Positions 29,996 through 41,704 of a stretch of DNA of 64,000 nucleotides are shown here, piece after piece. The notes below the pieces were generated by a model. The model did not search any database. It had not been told where the DNA came from and saw nothing but the letters and a program-made list of their open reading frames with translations. The position numbers and the translations under genes were made by a program. Origin of the DNA: Cantharellus purpuraceus (lineage: Eukaryota > Basidiomycota > Agaricomycetes > Cantharellales > Hydnaceae); contig JALBUN010000048.1 in NCBI GenBank assembly GCA_025174535.1, positions 1,488,001 through 1,552,000 on the forward strand, given 5' to 3'. The first letter of the stretch is position 1, and each line of letters begins with the position of its first letter.

Positions 29996-32195
29996 GTAAG
30001 CAATGACGTTTCTTGTCGTGGCGGTTCTTGGGAACATGATAGGTCATTTGAAATAAGAGACGGCGGAGGAACTGGAAGCTGGTGAGGCTTCCTCATGATT
30101 AGAACACTCGGCTCAGCCTGTTGCTGGGCATGAGCCTCCTTGGATGTAGGACTTTCACCGACGTGATTTGAACAATCTGTGACTCTAGGATCATGACCGG
30201 CAGAGATCTAAGTGGATCGTGAGGTATTAGTAACATTATTTCCAAGTTCAACAAATTGAAGAGAAGAACCTTATCTTTGAGCACACTGGTCTCGGTCTCA
30301 GGGATCTGCAAGTCCAATTGATTGGACTTTTCGGTATTTGGATTCGGTGCTCGTACTGTGGTGGCAATATTTGGACTTTGAGCTAGCCTCTGAGAAATAT
30401 CTTTCCCCGCTATGACCGCAGATTTTAGAGCTGCCTCCAACGCGGCTTTCTGCGCGGAGGCATCATGTAGCAATCCTTGCAGAATTAGTGGGCTTAGTGA
30501 AGATCGAATATCGGACGCTTTTGCCGATTTATCTTCAGGTGAATGCAAATGAAGAGGGACAAATGACGGAAGTGAGCGTAACTTGTGTATGTTGGCAGGA
30601 TGTCGCACCGAGGCAGTCGGGAGGGATTGAACAGCTAGAGACTCCAGGTTCTAGAAGAAAGTCAAGGCTTCAATAGTATGAATGACACGAAGTCGGGAGA
30701 CACCTCTGAGGAACTGACAGGCAAAGCAGGGGGAACTGTTCCGGCAAGCGATGTTGGTACCTCACGTTGAAAATTGCCAGTGCGCAAATGATGAGATCCA
30801 CTTCAATGCACCCGAAGTTGTCATTGATCGCTTCCTAGCTGCTCCTGACATCCCTGAATGAAGATTAGCTTGCCAGGCATCCATGAAAGCTCTCCGTTTC
30901 GAGTCTCGAATCTCAAGTAAACACTGTATGCTTGTTTCCTTCGAGACAGTGTTATCATGATGCAGCAATTTCAGACGAGTCTGGTGATAAACATCACAAG
31001 AACATAATTTAATGAATACTCATACCTTCAACGATATAAATCTCGTATACGGGCATTCAAATTGGAAGCAGACTGAACGCGTTCTGCATGAAGAGCCATA
31101 GTCCTAGAAAGAAGACTGGCGTACTCCTGAGATTGATTCCGGAGGGCATTCTAACAGAGGCAGGTGAGTAGAGGTCTCGCGCAGTATTACTCACTGTGAG
31201 CTCAGAAGCAGCAGCGTTTGGAGGGTGTAACAACGACGCTAGGTTGTATGCTAATTAGAACTACAGCACGGAAGACAAGATCGTTGCGGTTACAAGGTGG
31301 GACCTGGACGAAGAGAGCATGGGTGGAAAGTGCCAATACCAATTTTTCGAAACCGCAGGTGAGACCAAGCGGCCACATGGAAATGTTAGGATTCCTCTCA
31401 GTCCGGTGTGAGACACCCACCGATCACCACAACTTTCTGACTACGATGGCTGACCACCACCAGGCAACTGGAGACGAACTGTCGTGGGGCAATGAGCAAG
31501 TAGTACTCCCGGATCCGAATGGGAGCCCGTGGAAGACTTTGCTTTAGAGGATAAGGTGCTTGTCTGTAGCGCTTTGCCAGAAGGGATGCGCGCTTTCGAT
31601 TTGGAGACCTGAAGATCCGGTCGGGTAACGGTGTTACGAAACATCTCCAGGTACTTGGTTACATGCACCCGAAATGCCACTAGTATCGGAAGGTCGCAGA
31701 CAAGGGTATGTACCCCCCAGGATCTAGCTCGCGCATCAAACCGACTTGGAATTCGAGACTACGGACAGTACCACACACGGATTTGCATTTATCCTTTCCT
31801 TCAATCTTTTCAAGCAAAAAGGCGACCATGCCCTGTAAGCACTACTTGTTAGTATCAGATATTCAAAACAAGGACTTATTACCTCCATGGTTTTCGTCCG
31901 GTCACGGAGAAGCCGATTCCGGGCGAACAGGGTCTCCGGAGAGTACTCTGGAACATTGCACCGGGGGTAGGACAATAGGTGAAGGTGAAGGAGGAGGGCG
32001 AGCGACGTTGGTAGGGCCAAAACGCAAGACGAGTCGACCATAACTACTGGTGTAACGCGTCGTAACGCGTCCATAAGACTCCATCAGACCACGTTCAATT
32101 ATCACATGCCACGTTTACCAGCATGTGATCACGTGCTTCTCCTTAGAATAACTTATCCGAGCGTTCGCCGTATGCAATTCTCAACTACCTCTACA

Positions 32196-33205
32196 ATGCC
32201 TGGGGTGACAAAACCCCACGCGGACGCGCAATTCCAGTTCGACGATATAGAAGGTGCACTAGAGTCGTTTGCAAAAGGCGACTTCCTGATGGTCTTGGAC
32301 GACGAAAATCGGGAAAATGAGGGTGACCTCATATGCGCCGCCAGCCTCTGTACTACGGAAAAGATGGCATGGTTAGTTAAGCATAGCAGGCAAGCGTACT
32401 TCATTGAACATTGTTGAATCGAAAGTCCGAACCGTTGTGCTCAGTGGGTATGTCTGTATATCCCTTCCCTCTGCTCGGCTAGAGCAACTCGAAATTCCAA
32501 TGATGGTACAAAACAACCAAGAGCGGCATCGTACAGCGTATGCAGTAACTGTAGATTACAAGGAAGGCAAGCCGGTTCCTCGACACTTCATTCTGCTGGC
32601 TAACTCGCCTGCACCTCCAGGAACCACCACTGGAATATCCGCACATGACCGCGCACTAACTGCCCGAAAACTTGCCCACTATTCCTCAGCACCTCTAAGA
32701 GCTGATATGTTGGTAAATGGCTCGCATAACGGAACTTCCCGGTCGTTGGAAAATGAAAATTCCAATCCTCCTTCTCCGGACTCTTTCTCTCGTCCGGGGC
32801 ATATGGTTCCCTTGCGTGCCCGGCCTGGCGGGGTTTTGAAACGTAAGGGTCACACTGAGGCGGCGTTAGGTATTTGCACTTTGTTCTGCAACTTGATCCA
32901 TGTCCTTACAAAGTGTTACCTGGACAGATTTATGTATCATGACTTCGTTACCCCCTGCAGGTATTCTATGTGAACTGGTAAACGATGACCTTCAAGGGTC
33001 TATGGCTCGACGTGATGATTGCCGAAAGTTTGCAGACTGGTACGTTTAGCATTTTGTATAGCCGGAATTATGTGATTCATTTAATTGTGGCAGTTGGGGG
33101 ATTAAAATGATAAGCATCGAGCAGCTTATTCAACATCGGTTGGAGCATCCCTATTATGAGTCTGCTTTCCTTTCTGGTCTCCCGGAATCAAGCGAGGAGC
33201 CTTGA
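32196..33205 (+). CDS. RIB3: 3,4-dihydroxy-2-butanone 4-phosphate synthase
   Basis: Five exons (32196-32389, 32445-32566, 32621-32869, 32928-33039, 33094-33205) give 262 residues. The enzyme converts ribulose 5-phosphate to formate and the four-carbon precursor of riboflavin. The metal/substrate loop [14 protein letters not shown], then [49 protein letters not shown] and [20 protein letters not shown] are all in place. In-frame ATGs at 32106 and 32172 are alternatives; 32196 gives the usual N-terminus. Introns 1 and 2 begin GCAAGC (GC-AG); intron 2 is 54 nt without stops, so it would be read as an 18-residue insertion if missed. A Ser/Asn-rich insertion of about 27 residues lies before FSRPGH; no acceptor is present there, so it is probably real. 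Confidence 0.96.
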
Positions 33206-34371
33206 ACAACCAGACGTTAACTCTTACCCTAGACGTCATATAGAGGCAAGAAGTGGGTGTTGTCGTTTTATTTATCGGAGACTTTGTATGAAGCATAATA
33301 ATGTATGCAATATATGACAGAAACAGGCCACCCCGCACACAGGCGTGGTGAACATCACGAGGTCAGTCATAAAACGTAACCTGACCTCTCCTCATGACGT
33401 GTGCCTATGGTTCGGGTATTAAGATAGTTACGTGACAGGCCTGCACCATAGCCTCGAATTGTGTGTATGCTTGTTCTTTCACCAACTTCATTGCCAAGGT
33501 CTAGCCCTTTGTCTCTGAGGCCAGTGGCTCGACGATGTCCTCAACATTCCATTTTTTGACAAGTTCACAATATCACAGTGAACAAGTTGGCATTTGAGTG
33601 TCTTCTGATCAGGGGCTCGGGGGTTTCGTTCGAATGTTCTTAATGGAGTGCAGCTCTCACTTTCCACCAGGATAATTTCGATGAAACACGGTCAATTCAC
33701 TGAGATGTTTCAGCAGCTGTTCAAATTGCACCGGTCCGCTTCTAGCTATCCGGCTTGTCACTTTTCAATCGCTAGCAATAAGTGATTTTGCCTCTGTGTC
33801 ACGTATATGATGAGATCTGTACAGGTAAAACTCAGTCAGTATATAGTCATATACTAGTATTGGTAACAACTGTACCTGAGTAAGTGTAGAAATAGAAATG
33901 TATACAATTCCTCCTTACCTCGGTCGGTATATAGTGAATCTGACTGAGGAGGCCACCTTATATACGTTCGCTGCTGTAGAAATGGATAATAAATTAGGAA
34001 AAGTCTGTGGCACGAGAAGAACAGCGCGATGGCATGTACTCCAAATATTGCGCACCGTGGCATGCAGGCTGTGGACATATTCTACATCCTGCGTCCTACA
34101 CTCCAACTGTATACGCAGTACAAACTCTGGCTGCCAGAATAAGCATCACACAGCTTTGAGGCTCCGCTTTCGAAAGGCGCCTAATTTGACCAGGTGATGA
34201 ATCGATACGATTAAATTTTCCCGTATCATATCAAGAACCTCGAGGGACAGAGGCTGCTTACCGTGGGTCACTCTTGGATATACAGCAAGCTGTTTCTGCA
34301 TTGATCAACCTGTGATGTTTGTGGTTTCTCTCCACTCAGGCAGATGTCAACTTGATCATCACTTGAAGATC
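33206..34371. other. Intergenic, about 1.17 kb
   Basis: It lies between RIB3 and the first transporter and is the transporter promoter. AT-rich. An upstream in-frame start at 34312 for the transporter is possible. No other gene seen. Confidence 0.5.
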
Positions 34372-36586
34372 ATGAATATAGGCAACAAGGCCCATAGTTT
34401 TTTTCTTGGAGTTAGATTAAATTCCACGTCCAGTATCGAACGACGACTCCTTCTTAAGATTGATTGGTTTATCCTCTCTTACTGTTGTTTAATGGTAGGT
34501 TTGTGTCTGACTCTCAAGTTCTATGTACGGCAACTCAATCAACTTGGTTCACCCCGCAGTATTTCACCAATTGCGAGTGTAATATCTCTGTATGCCTTTG
34601 CTCTTCTAAACATCCCAAAGATCTTGATCGGTCCAATGTTTCCAACGCCTACGTCTCTGGTATGAAAGAGGAGCTCAACGTGAGTCACGGAAGTGTCGGA
34701 AGCCACCATCCCTATATGTTAGTAGATGAAAGGAACGGATTTCAACAAGATAAATACATTCTTCACTTGCGGTTACATAGTTGGCATGATACCAAGTAAG
34801 TTCTGCACTTGCCTTGCACCCCGACAGTACCTTCATATGTACGCAGACAACCTGGCTTTACAACGGGTTGCGCCACGGATTTGGTTACCTACCATGCAAA
34901 TTGTTTGGGGTTTGCTGACAATCTGGTGAGCTCGCTTCAAGCACGGTCTTTGTTTTAGCGGACCTGCCTTGAAACAGCCTTCAGCACGAGTGCTGTTAAG
35001 AACGTGCAGCAGGTAATTCAGTGATCCATCCGTGAATATTGTATACATGTATGATGTTATTTTATTGGCAAGATCTATGCCATCAGGTTCCTGCAAGGTA
35101 TTGCAGAGAGTTCAACTTTTGTTGGCACTCACTATATCCTCGGCTCGTAGGTGTAACAGTGTCCCTTGATGACACGAACGCGTAAACTAAGAACGTCGTC
35201 TTACAGATGGTACAAACCTGGGGAACTAGGAAAACGTTCAGGTATATTCACTAGCTCTGGCCTCGCCGGAACATTGTTGGTCCTGCTCTATTTCAAAAGT
35301 CACAGCGTTTGTGACTACTAGCCACAGGTTCTCCGGGTTGCTGCAGGCTGCAGTGTACAAGTTCGCAATCCTTCTTGTCCTTGCCGCTTCCTTTCTGATT
35401 TTGTTCCAGGAACTTGAACGGCCGCAAGGGGCGTAGTGGATGGCGGTACGCATGTACATATGCATGAACTGGACTTCGGCAGTTCAGCACCCTCCGATAG
35501 TTGGCTCTTCATTATCGACTCGGTGATCACGTTCCCAATTGCGTTATATGGCTTTTTCCTCTTTCCCGATGTCCCCGCTACAACGACAGCATTTTATCTA
35601 TCAGAGGAGGCAAGCAGCCGGTTTGACGGACCAGACTTACCATCTGATGGCAAAGCTGCATTCAGGAAAAATCACTCGCTTATAAACGCATTAATACTAA
35701 GCAGAAACATATGACATTATCGTGGAGGGATGCAAAGCGTATTCTTAGCCAGTGGAGGTGGTATGGATGCAGTCTTCTCGTGCGATGTTAAGTTTATCTG
35801 TAGCTCTGGTCTGGTACTGATGTTGTGACAGTTCGCTATATCTGGAGAGACGGAGAGCTTTGGATCGAACAGTCTTATGGGTCAGTGGCTTAAGGCCATT
35901 GGAGGATATACAGTTGAGCAAATAGGTAGCGTCTTGATGCACGACTAGATACCCAAATAAGTGCCTTACCGACCGATGTGTCCACTGCCTTTTTTTCCGT
36001 GCAGACAACTATCCATCCGGTCTTACAGCTTTCGGCATTGTTTCCACCCTTCTGTGTTCCAGCCTCACGGACTCTACTCGCGCCCGCTCACGCTGGCCTG
36101 TTCTGGTCTATTTCTCGTCCTGCTGCATTGTGTCCTCTATCTGCATCCTCGTGTGGCGCAGCCCTCCGGGCCTCAAGTTTTTTGCGTGGTATATCTCCGG
36201 TGCAAGCTATGCCGGGCAGGCCACGACATTTGCATGGGCCAATCAGATCTGCGCAGATGATGACCTCGAACGGGGTATCGTGCTCGCCAGTATGAAGTAT
36301 GCTTGGTTATATGTTTTCTGAAATAGTTGATGCACATTTGATGGTTTGCAGCATGTGGAATAATGTCATTAATGCATGGTGGCCTCTCATATTCTACCCT
36401 GCCACTGACGCGCCGAGGTTCGAGAAAGGCATGTATGCTATGATCGGGGTGTGCATCGCCACATTAGTAGTTACATGGGCTGTGTGGTGGATGGAAAAGC
36501 GAGACAAGCAGCATGTAGGATTACGGGAGAAGCAGGCGGTGGACGGTGGTAGTGCGCATCCACGGAAGGAGAACTACCTTGAATGA
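34372..36586 (+). CDS. DAL5-type MFS transporter (anion:cation symporter family)
   Basis: Fifteen exons, all phases consistent, give 477 residues. Family blocks: SIERRLLLKIDWFILSYCCL, FTNYLDRSNVSNAYVSGMKE, IPNNLALQRVAPRIWLPTMQ, TSAVKNVQQIYAIRFLQGIA, STFVGTHYILGSWYKPGELG, KRSGIFTSSGLAGT, GWRWLFIIDSVITFPIALYG, SEEEKSLAYKRINTKQKHMT and WYISGASYAGQATTFAWANQ. The family imports allantoate, pantothenate, nicotinate, biotin, peptides and related organic anions through the plasma membrane; the substrate cannot be read from sequence. Exon 2 (34560-34572) is 13 nt. Introns at 34573-34620 and 35610-35665 have GC donors (GCGAGT, GCAAGC). About twelve membrane helices are expected. Confidence 0.94.
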
Positions 36587-37426
36587 ATAAGATACCCAGG
36601 GTGTGTTGTCCTCTTTCTCCAATTAGCGTCGACAGTGTTGGTACTCACGAACGTGTCTTGTCAGAGATAGAAGCTTTCGTGTTTCCCTGCATGGCTCTTG
36701 CCTAACGGTGCTGAGCGCTGAGCGATGTTGATACTAACTACACACTGTTCTGTTCTAAATGACACAATTAGGCATCGCGAGACTTCGAAAGCAGAGACTA
36801 TTTTACATCCATCAACCACGTTAGGAGGACGTTTGCTGAGATCTTCTGTTGATGTCTCACAGTGATGGGGTCTTGCTATCTTTCCCTGCATAGCGTGTTC
36901 GAAATTAACACTCAACACATCAAATTCTTCCATGCCCGGATGCTCTTTATTCTTTATTCTTTATTGCTCCAGATGTAGTTTTAACAGTTTATCCGACAAG
37001 TCGGTGAAGATTGGAAAGTGCTTTTCATCAACAATCAAGATCAATTTTTTTCGGGGTATTAGATTAGTTACATAGACATCAAACAGGTACTACCCAAGAA
37101 AATGGAAAGCTAGAACGACATGGTAGATGCAACGCAGTAAGTACATGAACCTATATGGCTGCGTATACAAGGGGGACGAAGCCGAGACACTAAGTATTCC
37201 TAGTAGTACAAAATCACCTCGGACGAACCTTCTGCTATATGTTATTGAACTGATCCCAATAGATCACTTCTTTTCTAACTTCTCGAGCATTACTTCCCTA
37301 CTTTTTTCCCCGATGAAAGTCTTGTACTTTCTCCAAAAATTGATCCTGTGCTGTTGTAACTTCTGCTAGCCGCCCTCCCCGTGTCGAAACCTCGTAAGTA
37401 AACAGTCGCCTCCATGATTTTCTCGG
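36587..37426. other. Convergent 3' spacer, 840 bp
   Basis: It lies between the 3' ends of the transporter and the zinc-finger gene. A short direct repeat TCTTTATTCTTTATT-like tract occurs near 36950. No gene seen. Confidence 0.5.
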
Positions 37427-38241
37427 TCACTCCAGCTCATATGTGACTGCAGCCCTACACGCATCAGGCGTCCAGGCACCATGTCCATGACGACGTAGAC
37501 GCTGGCGAGAGACAAATGACGTATCGCACGCGGAACACACGTGAAGGGCACCCAGGCTGGGATACGGCTGGACAGCCAGTTGTTGCGCACGAACGGTCTT
37601 ATTATAGACGCCTAAATCTGCCCAAGACTTGCTCTTGTGTAAGTCCACATGGAACGGTGGGACCCGGGGAAGCACAGGGGACCCCAGGGATGCCGACGAA
37701 AGAGGCGTGATACGAGCGCGTTTAAAGACGACGTGGAGGGATGCATCGCTGAGAGATCGTTTGCGTGATGTACCCGCAGGAGGGGAGTAATCTAGGGATG
37801 TGTGAGCAGCTCTATACGTGAAAAAACTGTAAACACAAACCCACTGGACGATGTTTCTGATGGACCTTCTGACTGCGTTTCGGATTGCGCCTCGGACTGG
37901 AGAGTGGACTCTCTCCATTGTGAAACACGCCGCATTTTCGCCCAGTACGAATCTTCTGCTGTTACCAAGAGCTGCAGAGGGCCTACTGGCGAAAGCCCTT
38001 CTCGAAACGCCTCTTGCTGCTGTGCCAATTCGACAGCAACAAGCTTGCGCATAAGCAAGCAAGAGAAGGTGGACCGACAGTCGACCTCATCTTCCGTTTC
38101 AAGATCAAGGTCACTGTCAGTGCTGACCCGGCTATCCTCGTCCTCATCTAGGCGTTGTCTGTCTACTCGGGTCTGTTGTTGCGGGGCCGAGTGAAGAGTA
38201 AATTGAGACTCGTCGTTGACAAGGTTCGGGCGGTCCAACAT
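37427..38241 (-). CDS. Putative single zinc-finger nuclear protein
   Basis: Two exons (37845-38241, 37427-37791) with a 53-nt intron give 253 residues. Residues 1-60 are acidic (LDEDEDSRVSTDSDLDLETE), like an activation region. A short tandem of Ser-Glu-x-Gln (LQSEAQSETQSEGPSE) lies near 120. A basic block (GTSRKRSLSD, VFKRARITP) follows. The C-terminus has LHVCSACDTSFVSRQRLRRH, the first part of a C2H2 finger, but the second ligand pair is atypical: H-G-H then a Cys ten residues on, rather than H-x3-H. It may be a degenerate or C2HC-type finger. A DNA-binding role is likely but unproven. It sits between two DAL5-type transporter genes. Confidence 0.72.
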
Positions 38242-39411
38242 GGTGTTGATATCCGACACGGGATAGAGGGCGAACACAACGGCGAGCAGGGGGACTTGGA
38301 GAAGAGCGCGTCTGAGGCGAGACTGCTTTTGTAGAGTCTACCGTGCGTTAGAGGTGCATGGAGTGAGACCACGGGAAGAGGCCCGGAGAGGTGCTGTGAA
38401 GATGGGGTGAGACACGAGTGTGAAGCTGGCTATTATTTCGATATCGAGAGGTGTTGAGCGCCGGCGTGGCCTTGCACTCGAGGACTAACACGAGGCAGGC
38501 ATGATGCGAGCAGGCTCAGCATCAGAGAGTAACTCAAGCTCTTAGATAAGTATCCGGTCTTCGGCCAGGGACTATTTATCTTCTGTTGGGGGCAAATACA
38601 ATAAGAACAATTGTAAAATTTTCAGCAAGTAAGCATATAGATTTGAACGAAAATTTCAAGAAGAGTTATCCAGCGCTGTTTTAGCGCTGCCACGTGATCT
38701 TGCCACCGTTTGTGCGTCTGCCACCTAGTGTGCGAGCTCAGTGCGAACCCTGTCATCCTCGTTTAGCTTGGCATCGCTCTTAAATATCGAAGCACCACTT
38801 CCTGCTTCCGGATATATCAACTGCTCCTGCAAGTTCCTGCTGGTCATTTGCGAAAGTCTAAGCTGTCAGAGCGAACGATACGCCTGGTGCCAGTTTTGAC
38901 TGCAGCAGTCACCATCGCGTTGGCTTGCCTAGGGTCGTGAACTCAGGTGCCGCAGTGTCCCCTCGAGTTTCCCCGAAGTTAGCCGTACCGCCCCAAGCTA
39001 CTGCCGGTGTTCATCAGCATCCTCATGGCTAATGAATGGAGTGCGTTCATTCAACATGCTGACTGGCTCCACCTATCAACTATCGGGGCTTTGTGCCAAT
39101 GACGCTGCTTCCCGAAGGACACCTGCACATCTCGAGCTTGAGTTTTGTGTCCCAAAGTATGCATGGAGTTGATAAGCTCCATGCACCGATTTCCCTGTCA
39201 AGCGCACGTATGTGACTGGATCTGAAATAGCTTCGCGTTACTGGTATATACCATCCTTCTCAATGCATCCCTTCTCAAGCTCGCGGGAACGCGTGCTTCC
39301 ATAGGTCCGTGTGCCGATTGCCGTACGCCATGTGATTGGCTCGTGAGCGAATACTCTCCCAGCGCATGTCTCCGAGCATTCAGTGCCATTCCTCTCTTTC
39401 TCACTGCAGAG
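38242..39411. promoter_or_regulatory. Divergent promoter region of the zinc-finger gene and second transporter
   Basis: 1.17 kb between two start codons pointing away from each other. It contains an AGATAAG element near 38543 and a CCACGTGATC-like stretch near 38690. No gene supported. Confidence 0.4.
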
Positions 39412-41704
39412 ATGGCTACCGACACGCCTGAAGCTATCCTGAGGGACTCCGAGAAGCCAAATCTTGGTGGCCTGGCAACTTTGCGCAGCCTGAAGGATGT
39501 TGATGTTAGAAAACTTCCAGTCGAGTACCCCATCAACGAGAAAGACCCTGATGAGGAGTTTGGCGGCACTGAAGAAAGGGTACGTATGGAGAAACGGCTT
39601 GTTCGCAAGCTCGACGTGAGGTACGCGTTCAGTCGTCATAATATGCAGCTACTGACGCTGAGAAGGTTTGCGATACTATGTCTCATGTACATCTTGAATT
39701 ACATAGATAGAACTGCGGCGTAAGCCCTCACTCTTTTTTCTTTTGTGTATGTAGCACGTTATGTATCAATTTGCAGAGGTAAGAGAGCCACACTCAGGTC
39801 TCACCGCCCGCTTTAATACTTACCTTTTATAGATCGGCACGACTCCAAGGTTTTGAGAAAGACCTTAAGCTGACTGGCCAGCAGTTTCCAACGATTATCG
39901 CTATCCTTTATGTTGGCTATGGTACGGTCAGACGCAGCGGTCCACTTCTTTGCCTCTAATTTTCGATACAGTCCCGATGCAGGTGCCATCTAATATACTT
40001 TTGAATCATATACATCCCCACTGCCATGATATTATGGGGAACGTTAAGCATACTCACAGGCATTGCCCACAAGTACACCTCTCGATTGTATGCCTACATT
40101 CATTGACTTATCCATATGTTTCGCCAGTGCCTTGGTTATCAGGCTATTTCTTGGCACAATGGAAGCTGGTATGTCTTCCTTTGGTTCATGTTCTTTCCCT
40201 TTTCCTGTGCTCTATGAATATAATTAATCATTGATTCGTGCAGCATTTTTCCCTGGTGTTGTTTTCGTCTTATCGAAATGGTAGTATCACAGCTCGTCTT
40301 TCACGCATTGCTCACATGTTATAGGTACACCCGGCGCGAGCTCGGTCTACGCATCATGTGGTTGTACACCGGGAACATCACAAGCAATGCCTTTGGCGGT
40401 CTCTTATCCGCTGGAATTTTGAACGACTTGAACGGCAAGCTCGGTAGTGCTGGCTGGCGCTATTTATTCTACATTGAAGGTACGTCCTCAGTCTAGCTAT
40501 TTGGGTGTCAGTGATTCATTGTAGATTCTTAGGTGCTATCACTAGTGCGTTTCACAGGTAACACCTGGAGACACTGCATGAATTAACCAATGATCTGTAG
40601 TATTTGTCGCTTTCTGTGCAATATTCATACTCCCCGACTTCCCTGCCTCCACAAAGTGGCTTACCCCGCTTGAAAGGCGTTTGGCCGAGGTACGCATGGC
40701 GGAGGAGGTTGCGGGTAACTTTGACGAAGGATCGTCGCGTGGTGGGCTGGCACTTGCTGTCCGCGATTTACGGGTGTGGTGGCTTGCCGTTGCTTTGTTT
40801 TCTATGATTGTCGGGCTGGCCAGCTTCCAAAATTTCTTCCCAAGTGCTTATATCTCAAGCCAGCGTTCTCGACCTTACGAGCTAACTTGAGTTTTGGTTG
40901 ACAGCCCTGACGGCAACACTTGGGTTCTCGACAACGGTGACGTTTTTGCTCATCGTACCACCGTGGTTCTTTGCCGCTATTGTGTCATTCTTTGTCGCGC
41001 GATCCTCAGACAGGACCGGCGAGCGATTTTTCCACATTGCAATACTGAATTTCCTCGGATTGCTAGGGTTCGTCATTGCCTTATCCACAATGTCCTTGGC
41101 GGTACGGTTATATCTCTCTGTGCGTGCCTCGCTATGTTTCATTCTTCTCGTTACTGACGCCCTTGTACACAGATTTCTAATGGCTATATCCAGTGCTGGC
41201 TACATTGTCTTTGTGACGTGGATTAGCAATATCGTGCGGCGCATTATGTTCTATACCACACGATCTGATGGTTGATCTCTGGCTACAGATCACACGTCCT
41301 CCTGCAAAGCGTGCTGCAGAAATTGCCATTGTCAATGCCTTCTCGCAAGCCGCTGGGATTCCTGGATCGTACATCTTGTTAGTTGCAGTTCGTTCCAAGC
41401 CAAATCGCATGACTGATGGTCGGTCCATACACCTACAGCCCAGAGATGTGGGGTCCCACATACCGAAACTGTACGTAGCCTCCCTTTTCACCAGCTTCTC
41501 CTCTCCTGACTTCGAATACTGACTGTCTCTCCAGCCTTTGCAATATGCACTGTAGCCTATGGTGTGAATATTCTAATGTGCTTCGCTCTACGACAATACT
41601 TGGTTAGCGAGAACAAGAGGCTGGACCGGGAGGAAGCTGCGTCCACACAAGGCGCTGAGAGGAAGACAGATCGCAAGATCAAGCCATTCCGCTATCTATA
41701 TTGA
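39412..41704 (+). CDS. Second DAL5-type MFS transporter, with an apparent frame-breaking deletion
   Basis: Fourteen exons can be joined from RRLVRKLDVRFAILCLMYIL to a C-terminal KPFRYLY. Family blocks include LNYIDRTAASARLQGFEKDL, FFPGVVFVLSKWYTRRELGL, GWRYLFYIEGAITIFVAFCA, RPPAKRAAEIAIVNAFSQAA and PEMWGPTYRNSFAICTVAYG. Exon 8 (40533-40544) is only 12 nt. In exon 4 (39972-40072) the frame of VPMQVPSNILLN does not run into IYIPTAMILWGTLSILTGIA. Relatives carry about six more residues here, and the sequence is short by 17 nt or another 3n+2 number; no splice sites could repair it. All other exons are intact. It is either a recent loss of function or a sequence error. The substrate is unknown. 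Confidence 0.82.

Larger units (their letters stand above)
29000..32074 (-). pseudogene. Coiled-coil / Thr-Pro-rich repeat gene, apparently frameshifted
   Basis: The start is near 32074 (or 32041). N-terminal exons splice cleanly: LFARNRLLRDRTKTMEG joins MVAFLLEKIEGK, then VAFRVHVTKYLEMFRNTVTR. Further on come helical blocks (NALRNQSQEYASLLSRTMAL, TRLKLLHHDNTVSKETSIQC, AQKAALEAALKSAVIAGKDI) and, towards the C-terminus, three diverged repeats of a Glu-Glu-x-x-Gln-Gln-x-x-Thr-Pro module. Three breaks were seen: a TGA two bases before a strong donor near 31026, a 17-bp tandem duplication at 29962-29995 that shifts the frame, and a further one-base shift near 29515. Family unknown. It may be a decaying gene, or an intact gene hit by sequence errors. 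The C-terminal end is uncertain (possible last exon around 29000-29100). Confidence 0.5.

Noticed and set aside
34372..36586. A riboflavin or vitamin transport role for MFS 1 because it is next to RIB3
   Set aside because: The genes are 1.17 kb apart with separate promoters, and the DAL5 family covers many substrates; adjacency alone is too weak.
39720..39832. A 2-nt exon between two introns in the second transporter (CAG, AG, GTAAGA)
   Set aside because: Including it would put the following conserved block out of frame; one longer intron gives the right sequence.
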